Assembly (NCBI GenBank): GCA_023404675.1
Contig: JAEYAW010000016.1
Span: forward strand, 1 to 63,233
Length of the DNA stretch: 63,233 bases
From: Pseudomonadota bacterium
GTDB taxonomy: Bacteria > Pseudomonadota > Alphaproteobacteria > Rhizobiales > Xanthobacteraceae
Reading direction: 5' to 3'
Position 1 is the stretch's first letter; each line of letters opens with the position of its first letter. The notes beneath the pieces were generated by a model that worked only from the letters and a program-made list of their open reading frames with translations, was not told where the DNA came from and made no database searches. The position numbers and the translations under genes were made by a program. Below are positions 17,789 through 25,574 of this stretch, in pieces.

Positions 17789-19234
17789 ATGTCCATGATC
17801 TTTTTCAGCAGGATGTTTGCCCAAAACAGATCGGCCCGGGAAAGGCTGATCTGGTCGCTACTTGTCATCGCATGCATTGCGCTGACGATCGCCGGACACT
17901 GGCCGGAGTTCGACGGCTATTTCCTGATCGACGACTTCCTGTGGCTGCATCTGGCGAACTGGCGCAGCATGCTCGACTCCTTCATCGGCACGCAAGGCGC
18001 CCATCTCGCCTATCGCCCGGTCTTCCGTCTCAGCGTCTATCTCGACGCGCTGCTCCATGGCCGCAATGCGGCCGGCTGGCACCTGACCAACATGCTGCTT
18101 CATGCCGCGAACGCCCTGCTGCTGGCCGCCATCCTGCGCGCCTTCAACGTGCGCGTCGCCGTCGCAGCCGCCGCCGCCGTGCTGTTCGCGCTGGCTCCGC
18201 TGAGCGGCGAGGCGGTCAACTGGATTTCCGGGCGCACGGCGGCCCTCTCGACAACCTTCGTACTGCTGGCGCTCCTGCTATGGATCGTCAGCCTGAAACA
18301 ACAGCGCGCCCCGTGGGCCGCTGCCACCGCGATGGCGTTCGGGCTCGCCACCTATGAAGCCGCCATCGTGACGCCGGCGCTCTGCGCCTGCCTTGCGCCG
18401 ATCGTCGTCAAATATCCCGGCATCACGTGGCGGCATGTGCTGCGCTCCATCGCCATCATGCTGGCGGCGCTGGTGGCATTCTGGATCGTGCGAACGGCCG
18501 CGCTCGGCACGCTCGTTGGGCGGACCGCTGTGCCAAGCCTCGATCTGTGGGCGAACACGCGCCACCACCTCGATGACCTGCTCACCTTCACGCGCGTGCT
18601 GGGCGGAGACGTTCTGCTTGCTCTCCTCGCGCTGGCGCTAGTTGTCACGACGCTCGTTCCGCGCCTGTTTCCAGTCGGACCGTGCCTTCTCATGATGGTG
18701 ATTGTCTTCCTTGTGCCGTTTAGCCAGGACCCGGGCACGGGCGGACGCTTCTTCTACACGCTGCAGGCTCCCGCCTGTGCCCTGCTGGCGTTGTGCACGC
18801 TCGCCCTGCCCCGCCGTGCCGTCCTGCCGGCGCTGGGGTTGCTGCTGGCCGTGCTGCTGCCGACCTTTTTCACAAGCAGCTACCGCGAAGCGGCGTCGCA
18901 CGCGGCGTCAGAACGCAAGGCCAGGACGATCATCGCGGCGGTGCGCAGCGCCATTCCGTCGAATGACGGCTATCCGCACGTCGTCAGCGACGTGCCATTG
19001 ATGTCGGATCATCACCTGCTGATCGGATATTTTTTCGAGATCGCGGTGGCGGACAGCTATCAAACGGCCTCGCCGCCGCAAATCCTCAATTCCGCGACCG
19101 TGCTCTCCAGTCCGGCACTCCGTGCCGATATCCTCAGGCAGCCCACACGCTTCTGGCGCTATGATGCGGCGACCGACAGGCTGCTTTCAATGGGGCGCCC
19201 GGAATGGCTGTCCGCCCATCCGGACGAACAGTAG
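17789..19234 (+). CDS. Polytopic membrane protein, GT-C glycosyltransferase-like
   Basis: 481 residues with about 10 hydrophobic segments and a soluble C-terminal ~100 residues. The first loop contains YFLIDDFLWLH, an acidic pair in the place where GT-C transferases carry their catalytic Asp/Glu, and the HLTNMLLHAANALLL helix resembles the TMTC-type families. I do not recognise a specific function; transfer of a sugar from a lipid carrier is an inference. A hairpin lies directly upstream of the start. It is convergent with the following TPR gene. Confidence 0.6.
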   Translation: MSMIFFSRMFAQNRSARERLIWSLLVIACIALTIAGHWPEFDGYFLIDDFLWLHLANWRSMLDSFIGTQGAHLAYRPVFRLSVYLDALLHGRNAAGWHLTNMLLHAANALLLAAILRAFNVRVAVAAAAAVLFALAPLSGEAVNWISGRTAALSTTFVLLALLLWIVSLKQQRAPWAAATAMAFGLATYEAAIVTPALCACLAPIVVKYPGITWRHVLRSIAIMLAALVAFWIVRTAALGTLVGRTAVPSLDLWANTRHHLDDLLTFTRVLGGDVLLALLALALVVTTLVPRLFPVGPCLLMMVIVFLVPFSQDPGTGGRFFYTLQAPACALLALCTLALPRRAVLPALGLLLAVLLPTFFTSSYREAASHAASERKARTIIAAVRSAIPSNDGYPHVVSDVPLMSDHHLLIGYFFEIAVADSYQTASPPQILNSATVLSSPALRADILRQPTRFWRYDAATDRLLSMGRPEWLSAHPDEQ

Positions 19235-19254
19235 CGCTGGAAGAACCGGCAAAA

Positions 19255-19944
19255 TCAGATGTCGCGGCCCTCGACCTTTTCGGTGAGGCTCTTCACCATG
19301 TCCGGCACCTTTTCGAGGTACGGATTGATTTCCAGCGCGCGCCGGAACGCTTCCAGGGCGTGCTTGTCATCGCCGACCTCCTGCATGATCATGCCGAGGC
19401 CCGCCAGCGCTCCGAAGTGGCGCGGCTCGCGCGCCAGCACCTGCCGGATGTCCTGCAAAGCATGGGTGTAGTCGTCGCGCAGGTAATAGATCGTGGCGCG
19501 CCGGTTCCACGCCTCGACATAGTCGGGCCGCAGACGCACCACGGAATCCAGCAGCTTCAGCGCGACATCCATGTCCTTCCGGTCCATGGCCACCTTGGCC
19601 CGGGCCATCAGAAGGGCGGCGGTGTCGCTCGGGGTCGCCAGCCAGAGCGCCCAGATCCGGCCCTCAACATGCTTGGCGCTGGCCTCGTCGGGAGCCGCCT
19701 TCAGCGCGCCGAACAGGAAATCAAGGCCCTTGGTCCTGTCGCCGGGAACGCGGGGCAGCTTGGCCGGGGCCTGCGGAATGGCCCTTTCAGTCCCGGCTCC
19801 GGGATGACCCGGTCCGGGCCCGGCCTGTACATGTTCGAGGGGGAGCGAATCGACGCCTGCGGCGCGGGCCAGCGGCCCCGCCGTGCCCGCGAGCGCGGCA
19901 ACAAGAGCAAACGTCAGGATTCTTCGCGAAGCGAGGCTTGCCAT
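19255..19944 (-). CDS. Exported tetratricopeptide-repeat protein
   Basis: 229 residues with a signal peptide (FALVAALAGTAGPLA, cleavage near ARAAG), a Pro/Gly-rich linker and about three TPR units in residues 90-220 (VALKLLDSVVRLRPDYVEAW, YTHALQDIRQVLAREP, HALEAFRRALEINP). A periplasmic protein-protein interaction role is likely; nothing more specific can be said. Conserved small TPR proteins like this are common in Nitrobacteraceae. Confidence 0.75.
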   Translation of the reverse strand: MASLASRRILTFALVAALAGTAGPLARAAGVDSLPLEHVQAGPGPGHPGAGTERAIPQAPAKLPRVPGDRTKGLDFLFGALKAAPDEASAKHVEGRIWALWLATPSDTAALLMARAKVAMDRKDMDVALKLLDSVVRLRPDYVEAWNRRATIYYLRDDYTHALQDIRQVLAREPRHFGALAGLGMIMQEVGDDKHALEAFRRALEINPYLEKVPDMVKSLTEKVEGRDI

Positions 19945-20054
19945 CGGGCAAGTTTACCCGCGGCAGCGCCTGCCGCAAGGCACAATCGTCTCAAACCGGC
20001 GTGAGAGCCCGCCGGGCAATACGAAACAAAGGCCGAAAGATCAGAGCCGGCAGA

Positions 20055-20180
20055 TCAGCCCTGACGCGCCTTGAAGCGGCGCTGCACCTTATTGATGATG
20101 TAGACGCGGCCCTTGCGGCGGACCAGACGGTTGTTCCGGTTGCGGCCCCGCAGGGACTTCAGCGAGTTACGGACTTTCAT
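20055..20180 (-). CDS. rpmJ: 50S ribosomal protein L36, zinc-free (type B)
   Basis: 41 codons: MKVRNSLKSLRGRNRNNRLV, then RRKGRVYIINKVQRRFKARQ and a final Gly. This is the L36 form without the zinc-binding cysteines (YkgO-like), which is the sole form in many alphaproteobacteria. It is extremely basic, as expected for a 23S rRNA-binding protein. It stands alone on the minus strand, divergent from the amidohydrolase gene. Confidence 0.93.
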   Translation of the reverse strand: MKVRNSLKSLRGRNRNNRLVRRKGRVYIINKVQRRFKARQG

Positions 20181-20324
20181 GGCGTCATCCTCAAGCGTCG
20201 AAAGGCCGTCTGGGTGAGGCCAGCAACGTCTGGTGCAATAGGGATCAACCCACCAGCGCAGCGCGCCCGGCGGAAGGCCCGCTTTTTAGTCACCGGGGGT
20301 GCCGCTGTCAATCCGGCCGCCGAC

Positions 20325-20357
20325 TTGCGGGCCGGAAAATTCGTTATACACTATAAC
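20325..20357 (+). promoter_or_regulatory. Probable promoter and operator of the amidohydrolase gene
   Basis: A perfect inverted repeat GTTATA-CAC-TATAAC (20343-20357) overlaps a possible -10 (TACACT, 20347-20352) lying 16 bp after TTGCGG (20325-20330). The position 53 bp before the GTG start fits a repressor site, for example of a MarR- or GntR-type regulator. The regulator is unknown. Confidence 0.45.
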
Positions 20358-20409
20358 TAATTGCAACCTCGCACGAGGTCTCAAAAAGCGTAACCCCGGG
20401 GGAACCACC

Positions 20410-21279
20410 GTGCCCAATCTCGACGACGTCGTCGCCATCGACATCCACACCCATGCCGAAGAGCCGTGCGGGACCCATCCCGATGACGGCTACGACGACT
20501 TTCAGGCCCAGATGGCGGAGTACTTCAAGTCTCCGCACAAGCATCCGCCGACGGTGCCGGAAACCGCCGCCTATTACCGATCGAAGAACATCGCCGCCGT
20601 GATCTTTCCGGTGGACGCCGAGCGCGAGACCGGATTCCGGCGCTACAACAATTACGAGATGCTGGAGGTGGCCTCCGAGCATCGCGACGTGCTGATCCCG
20701 TTCGCCTCCATCGATCCGCACAAAGGCAAGCTCGGCGTGCGCGAGGCCAGGAAGCTGATCTCCGAATACGGCGTGAAGGGCTTCAAATTCCACCCCACCA
20801 TGCAGGGCTTCTACGCCAACGACCGCCTCGCCTATCCGCTCTACGAGGCGATCTGCGAAGGCGGCGCGATTGCCCTGTTCCATACCGGGCAGACCGGAGT
20901 CGGCTCGGGCATGCCGGGCGGCATGGGCATGCGGCTGAAATATTCAAACCCGATGTACATGGACGACGTCGCAGCCGACTTTCCCGACCTCAAGATCATC
21001 CTCGCCCATCCCTCCTTCCCCTGGCAGGAGGAGGCGCTGTCGGTCGCGACCCACAAGCCGAACGTCTATATCGATCTCTCCGGCTGGTCGCCGAAATATT
21101 TCCCGCCGATCCTGGTGCGCTACATCAACGGCCTGTTGCAGGACAAGATGCTGTTCGGTTCGGACTGGCCGGTCATCACGCCGGACCGCTGGATGGCCGA
21201 TTTCGCCAAGCTCGACATCCGCGACGAGATTCGCCCGAAGGTGCTCAAGGCCAACGCACGCAGGCTGCTTGGAATGTAA
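20410..21279 (+). CDS. Amidohydrolase_2 family hydrolase (CouO-like)
   Basis: 289 residues, TIM-barrel metal-dependent hydrolase of the amidohydrolase_2 family. Metal and catalytic residues seen: IDIHTHAEEP (HxH), GFKFHPTMQG, the ILAHPSFPW histidine and LFGSDWPV aspartate. In Rhodopseudomonas a close relative, CouO, cleaves 4-hydroxyphenyl-beta-ketoacyl-CoA in p-coumarate degradation; members also include decarboxylases, so the substrate here is inferred. I use the GTG at 20410 (MPNLDDVV), as the longer frame from 20299 contains the promoter. It meets the MFS gene tail to tail with a 1-bp gap. Confidence 0.82.
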   Translation: MPNLDDVVAIDIHTHAEEPCGTHPDDGYDDFQAQMAEYFKSPHKHPPTVPETAAYYRSKNIAAVIFPVDAERETGFRRYNNYEMLEVASEHRDVLIPFASIDPHKGKLGVREARKLISEYGVKGFKFHPTMQGFYANDRLAYPLYEAICEGGAIALFHTGQTGVGSGMPGGMGMRLKYSNPMYMDDVAADFPDLKIILAHPSFPWQEEALSVATHKPNVYIDLSGWSPKYFPPILVRYINGLLQDKMLFGSDWPVITPDRWMADFAKLDIRDEIRPKVLKANARRLLGM

Positions 21280-21280
21280 G

Positions 21281-22558
21281 TCATTGCGCGGGCTGCCCGG
21301 CCTCCGGCACGGACACGGGCATATCCCCGCGCGTTGTCTCTGCGGTCTCGGGCATGGCGATCAGATAGATGAAAAAGCCCAGCGCCGCGACGACGCCCAG
21401 CGCGAGAAACGCGGCGCTGTAGCCGGCATGAACCACGATCATGCCGGCGAATGTCGTCGACAGCGCCGCGCCGATGCCCTGCGCGGCGATAACGGCGCCC
21501 TGCGCCACGTTGAAGCGCCCGGTGCCGCGCATCAGGTCAGCAACGATCACCGGAAAGATCGCGCCGAAGATTCCGGCGCCGACGCCGTCGAGCAACTGCA
21601 CCGCCAGCAGCCAGAACGGATCGTCAGAGAACGTATAGAGCGCGCCGCGCGCCGGCAGGATCGCGAGCGCGGCGAGAAACAGCGGCTTGCGGCCCCAGGT
21701 ATCGGCCTTCGCGCCCACCAGCATCGCCACCGGCACCATGACGAGTTGCGCGCCGACGATGCACGCCGACATCAGTGTGGTGCCGAGGTTCTTGTCCTGC
21801 AACGCCAGTTTCTGTCCGACCAGCGGCAGCATGGCCGCGTTGGCAAAATGAAACATCACCGCGCAGGCGGCGAAAATCAGCAGCGGGCGGCATGTCAACA
21901 GAACCTGCAAGCCGGACGGCCGGTCCTTCTGCTGCGAATCTTCACCCGCGTCGTGCAGGCCGCGCGCAAGGTCATGGTCGATGGCGCGTTCCGGAATCAG
22001 CAGCACGCTGATCATGCTGCCGACCGACATCGCCGCCAGAAGGTAGAACACGACGGACGGCCCGAACGACCACGCCGCGACACCGGCAATCGCGGCGGCG
22101 ACGGCGTTACCCGCATGGCTGAAGCTCTCGTTGCGGGCGATGCGCCGCGTGAAGCCCCGGTGGCCATAGATGCCGAGCGTGACCGCGGCGAGCGCCGGCG
22201 CGAACACGACGCCGGCCGCGTTGGCGATCGCCTGCGAGGACGCGACCGCCGCGAATCCCGACAGCCACGGCAGCACGACGGACGCCGCCGTCACCACCAG
22301 CGCGGCCACCACCATCACCATCCGCTTGGCGCGCGTGGCATCGACCAGCGCCCCGGCGGGGGTCTGCATCGCGATCCCGGCGATGGCCGCGATCGACATC
22401 ACGAGGCCGATCCGGGCCTCGTCCCATTTCTGCTCGGTCAACAGATAGATCGCGAGATAAGGACCAAGGCCGTCCCGGACGTCGGCCAGAAAGAAATTGG
22501 CCGAATCCAGCGCCCGGCCGACCCTCGCCCGATCCACATCCTGCGCCGCGCTGTCCAT
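21281..22558 (-). CDS. MFS transporter
   Basis: 425 residues with 12 predicted helices in two halves joined by a charged central loop (GEDSQQKDRPSG). MFS loop 2-3 motifs appear as PAGALVDATRAKR in the first half and GAKADTWGRKPL in the second. It looks like a drug- or metabolite-efflux type major facilitator; the substrate cannot be told. It is encoded opposite the amidohydrolase, with stops 1 bp apart, and 97 bp after the SDR gene on the same strand. Confidence 0.82.
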   Translation of the reverse strand: MDSAAQDVDRARVGRALDSANFFLADVRDGLGPYLAIYLLTEQKWDEARIGLVMSIAAIAGIAMQTPAGALVDATRAKRMVMVVAALVVTAASVVLPWLSGFAAVASSQAIANAAGVVFAPALAAVTLGIYGHRGFTRRIARNESFSHAGNAVAAAIAGVAAWSFGPSVVFYLLAAMSVGSMISVLLIPERAIDHDLARGLHDAGEDSQQKDRPSGLQVLLTCRPLLIFAACAVMFHFANAAMLPLVGQKLALQDKNLGTTLMSACIVGAQLVMVPVAMLVGAKADTWGRKPLFLAALAILPARGALYTFSDDPFWLLAVQLLDGVGAGIFGAIFPVIVADLMRGTGRFNVAQGAVIAAQGIGAALSTTFAGMIVVHAGYSAAFLALGVVAALGFFIYLIAMPETAETTRGDMPVSVPEAGQPAQ

Positions 22559-22655
22559 GGCAAATCCCCTCTTGCGGCATCCCTAACGCCGGGAGAGGTA
22601 CCATGTTCCAGCCGACCGTCGCATGAACGGCCGGCCGAGAAGGAACGGCGTATGC

Positions 22656-23417
22656 CTAGAGCTGCACGCCCCGCGTCAGCGCGCCGTCGATCACGAGATT
22701 GGCGCCGGTGATGAAGCTGGCGGCCGGGCTGGCGAGAAACACGACGCCGTTGGCCATTTCCTGCGGCGTCCCCATCCGGCCGGTGGGATTGAGCGCCAGC
22801 GCGGTCTTATAAAGCTCGGGATTGCCGTCCTTGATCTGATTCCACACTCCGCCCTCGAAATAGGTGTTTCCGGGCGAGACCGTGTTGGCGCGGATTCCCC
22901 TGGCCGCGAGCTGGTTCGCGAGGCCCTGCGTATAGTGAATGATCGCCGCCTTGAACGCACCGTAAGGGCCCGCCGCGAAATCGATCTCCCGGCCCGAGAC
23001 GCTGGAGATGGTGACGATAGCCGCCGCCTTGCTCTTTTCGAGGTAAGGCATGGCTGCATCGACCAGGCGCACCGTACCGAGCATGTCGACCTCGAAAGCC
23101 TTCTTCCAGCTTTCCTCATCTGCGCCGATGGCGAGCGCGCTGACATTGGCGACCACGATATCGAGGCCGCCGAGCATCGCCGCCGAATCGTCCACCCACG
23201 TTTTCAGCGCGGCTCCGTCCGCGATATCCAGCGCGCTGCCGAACGCCCTCACGCCGGTGCTGGTGATCGTCGCCTCGGCCGCGGTCACCTGCTCGGCGTT
23301 GCGCGCGCAGAACGCGACATCCGCCCCCTCCCGGGCAAGCGTATCCACGATGGCGCGCCCGATTCCCTTGGTGCCGCCCGTGACGATCGCCTTCAGCCCC
23401 TTCAATCCCAGATCCAT
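22656..23417 (-). CDS. Short-chain dehydrogenase/reductase
   Basis: 253 residues, classical SDR. Cofactor motif TGGTKGIGRAI, the NAG-like NVSA motif, catalytic Ser in ISSVSG and the YxxxK pair in GPYGAFKAAI are all present; the C-terminal INGA-type segment VIDGALTRGV is also typical. The ATG at 23417 is preceded by GAGGCGGAC; the frame extends upstream to 23459 without conservation. The substrate is not known. It may be cotranscribed with the MFS gene. Confidence 0.82.
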   Translation of the reverse strand: MDLGLKGLKAIVTGGTKGIGRAIVDTLAREGADVAFCARNAEQVTAAEATITSTGVRAFGSALDIADGAALKTWVDDSAAMLGGLDIVVANVSALAIGADEESWKKAFEVDMLGTVRLVDAAMPYLEKSKAAAIVTISSVSGREIDFAAGPYGAFKAAIIHYTQGLANQLAARGIRANTVSPGNTYFEGGVWNQIKDGNPELYKTALALNPTGRMGTPQEMANGVVFLASPAASFITGANLVIDGALTRGVQL

Positions 23418-23566
23418 GTCCGCCTCCACCGCGTTGCACGACGGGCGGAAGATCAACATCAGCTATTTGAATTTTCAAGTTTCAATATTGGGCAAGCGGG
23501 CGAAGGAGCGTTGCCGGGGCCGGGACTTTATCGCCCTCACGCCGCGAACCGGAGACCGGCCCGTCG

Positions 23567-23764
23567 ATGTTCACTGCAAGGCTGGCAACCAACGATGTCG
23601 CCACCTGTCCGGTGTTGGTCCAGACCTTCGGCGCCGTGCCATGCGATCCGGCGAAGAGCCGGCTGATCGTGCGCTTCAAGACCGCGGATCAGGTGATGCG
23701 CGGCGCGACGAGCGTCGCGGAGCGAACGACGGCGGCGACGGACCAGCGCGCGTCGCTGCACTGA
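23567..23764 (+). pseudogene. C-terminal fragment related to the RCC1/Ig-repeat protein
   Basis: 65 codons that align with the very end of the large secreted protein encoded at 25.6-28.8 kb: 24 of the last 40 residues are identical (shared DPA..RL..RF.TAD...RG.TSVA..TTAA.DQ.AS). No start signal, no ribosome binding site and no remainder of the protein lie upstream, so it is a gene remnant rather than a small gene. The pair implies there was once a tandem or duplicated locus here. Confidence 0.6.
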
Positions 23765-24183
23765 GGCATCGGTGGATTTCGGAAGCCTTGCGCCCCACGC
23801 CGATCCGTCCCTACGCCGGCAGTTCCACGGCCGCGTTGTCAGGGCCGCGTCGTCATGGCCGTCTTCATCCACGAACCGCAGAAGCCCGAACGCCACGACA
23901 GCGCGCCAGGATCGCGACCGCGGCATATCCCTAGCAGATTGATAGAACTGGAATTTCCGTAACAATCCGGCGCGCGGCAGAGGATCGCGTCTCCGCACGC
24001 CGGAAAAATGGAAAAAAGCGTGCCATGGGCCTTTCCAAACCGTCATGGCGTTGATACATAGCCCTCGCACCGCGGGCCAAGGAGGCTCGCGTTTCCCTCC
24101 CAGAGTGCAGAGCCATGGCAACAGCGGATGATGTCGCTGTTCGATGTGGTGTCTCTTCTGAAAACGGGTTGTGCATCGATTAT
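23765..24183. other. Non-coding stretch before the initiator tRNA
   Basis: About 420 bp without a convincing gene on either strand. Short open frames on the minus strand (for example 23931-24176) have no ribosome binding site or recognisable domain. The last ~100 bp must hold the tRNA promoter; TTGTGC (24168-24173) is too close to the tRNA to be a -35, and no clear element stands out. Confidence 0.4.
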
Positions 24184-24260
<77 letters not shown>

Positions 24261-24275
24261 TCTCAACTTGTGATC

Positions 24276-24306
24276 GGCCCGCCCCTCCGGCGGGCCTTTT
24301 GCTTTT
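24276..24306 (+). terminator. Terminator downstream of tRNA-fMet
   Basis: Perfect 8-bp stem GGCCCGCC / GGCGGGCC (24276-24283 with 24289-24296), a CCTCC loop and TTTTGCTTTT. Confidence 0.85.
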
Positions 24307-24309
24307 CAG

Positions 24310-24420
24310 CTAAATCGCAAGGCTTCCAGCCAGGTCGCCGCGCACGTCGATCTTCAGTTCTTCGCCGTCCGGCGTCAGGATGACGCACGCCCAAATCAGT
24401 TCCAAGGCTGGGGCTGGGTT
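24310..24420 (-). pseudogene. C-terminal remnant of a serine-type site-specific recombinase
   Basis: The last ~30 codons read VILTPDGEELKIDVRGDLAG and end SLAI-stop. This is the usual tail of large serine recombinases / Pin-like invertases of rhizobial islands (pattern VxLTPxxxxLxIDLRGDLAGIL). Upstream the frame has no recombinase sequence left. Its location next to a tRNA gene fits a former integrative element. Recognition is by motif only. Confidence 0.5.
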
Positions 24421-24582
24421 CGCTCGCCCGCGATATTGTCTTGTCCGCCTAGAGTGGGCCCAAGCCATGAACAATCCCGAGCTTGTCGAGCAGAACTTGC
24501 GGTTCGAAATAAGCGACCCAGATCGAAATGGCGTTGCCGTCTCATACCGTCCGCTGCTCGGAAATCTTGATGATCGCATCCG

Positions 24583-24858
24583 ATGTTGACTGATGCCTAC
24601 GGTGCCAAACTCGGCATCGATCTCACAACTGACCATTATGTCTTGCGATGGCGATGTCGCTGGTTACCTCGACCCGCGGCATTGCCCTGATGCCGCATTA
24701 TGCGCTCAACCTAGTGCCCCCAAACTGTCGTCGGCAGACCACTTGCCGGCGTGCCGCCGACGATCGAGCTGTCGCTCGACTATAACGAAGCCAATCCATC
24801 ACCTCTTCTCAGGGCCATCGTATCGAGGATTGGAGAACTGAAATTCGCCAATCCTTGA
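24583..24858 (+). pseudogene. Frameshifted remnant of a LysR-type regulator effector domain
   Basis: Three pieces in alternating frames follow the order of a LysR substrate-binding domain: GAKLGIDLTTDH (24583 frame), then LAMAMSLVTSTRGIALMPHY (ending near 24716), then VVGRPLAGVPPTIELSLDYN running to a stop at 24858. Intact relatives read LTPDHEVDNLAMAMSLVAST and continue ALLPAYA. At least two frameshifts and the absence of the helix-turn-helix half make it a dead gene. Confidence 0.65.
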
Positions 24859-25113
24859 GCTTCGGGATTCCGGTCGTGCCTGCGTTCTCCGCTTCAATGG
24901 TCACGATTGCCGCCTGCCCTTCTGCTGTGAGTTTTCACGTGAAGCCGGTGTGCGGGAAAGTGAATGCACAGTGCCGCATCATGGTGCGACGAACTGCAGT
25001 GCCGAAGATTGTTAAGGGTGCCAGGGTTGACTCCCGGGTAGGACGTTCACGCGCGCCTGTCTTGAGCGCGACGAGATGTTCGCGCCTGATTCGTGGAAAG
25101 CTTCTTCACGATT
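24859..25113. other. No gene recognised
   Basis: 255 bp with no supported reading frame and a lower GC content than its neighbours; I see no remnant I can name. Confidence 0.3.
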
Positions 25114-25305
25114 TCAGCTCCATGACCTCACCGTCATCGCGCCGACGACGAAGGTCACATCGCACCGGCGATAGTTGTTGTTTTTGACGCACAGTGAATA
25201 GCCGAACTCGTGCATCACGCGGACATCGAACCATTCGCCCGGCGGTGTCTTTCCGTCGTATTTGCTGCGGCAAATTCGCGCGGCAAGCTGCTGTCGCGTA
25301 TCCAT
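25114..25305 (-). CDS. Small hypothetical protein
   Basis: 63 residues starting MDTRQQLAARICRSKYDGK. An excellent Shine-Dalgarno (AGGAGA, 8 bp before the ATG) supports a real gene; the frame upstream to 25335 is ignored for that reason. Composition is balanced, with an aromatic centre (GEWFDVRVMHEFGYSLCVKN) and a hydrophobic end; no signal peptide or known domain. It stands alone among gene remnants, so it may be an island gene. Confidence 0.45.
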   Translation of the reverse strand: MDTRQQLAARICRSKYDGKTPPGEWFDVRVMHEFGYSLCVKNNNYRRCDVTFVVGAMTVRSWS

Positions 25306-25574
25306 TTCAGGTCTCCTGCGCTTCGTTTGCGACAACGCGAGAGAGTCGCGAGACAGTCAACAAAACAACTCGTTCAGCGATGCTCGTCGAGCATGGCGAT
25401 CTCGGAAAGAGAGAACAGAGACCAGAGCAATGCACCGACGTCACGCGAACGCTGTAATGACAAGCGCAGCTGGATTGGCTACCGATCAATCCAACGATGA
25501 TCGCATGCGATCACATCTCATAATTTTTTTATCACGGGAGCGTCGCGGCGCGCTGATCATATCGAGGGCTGGAA

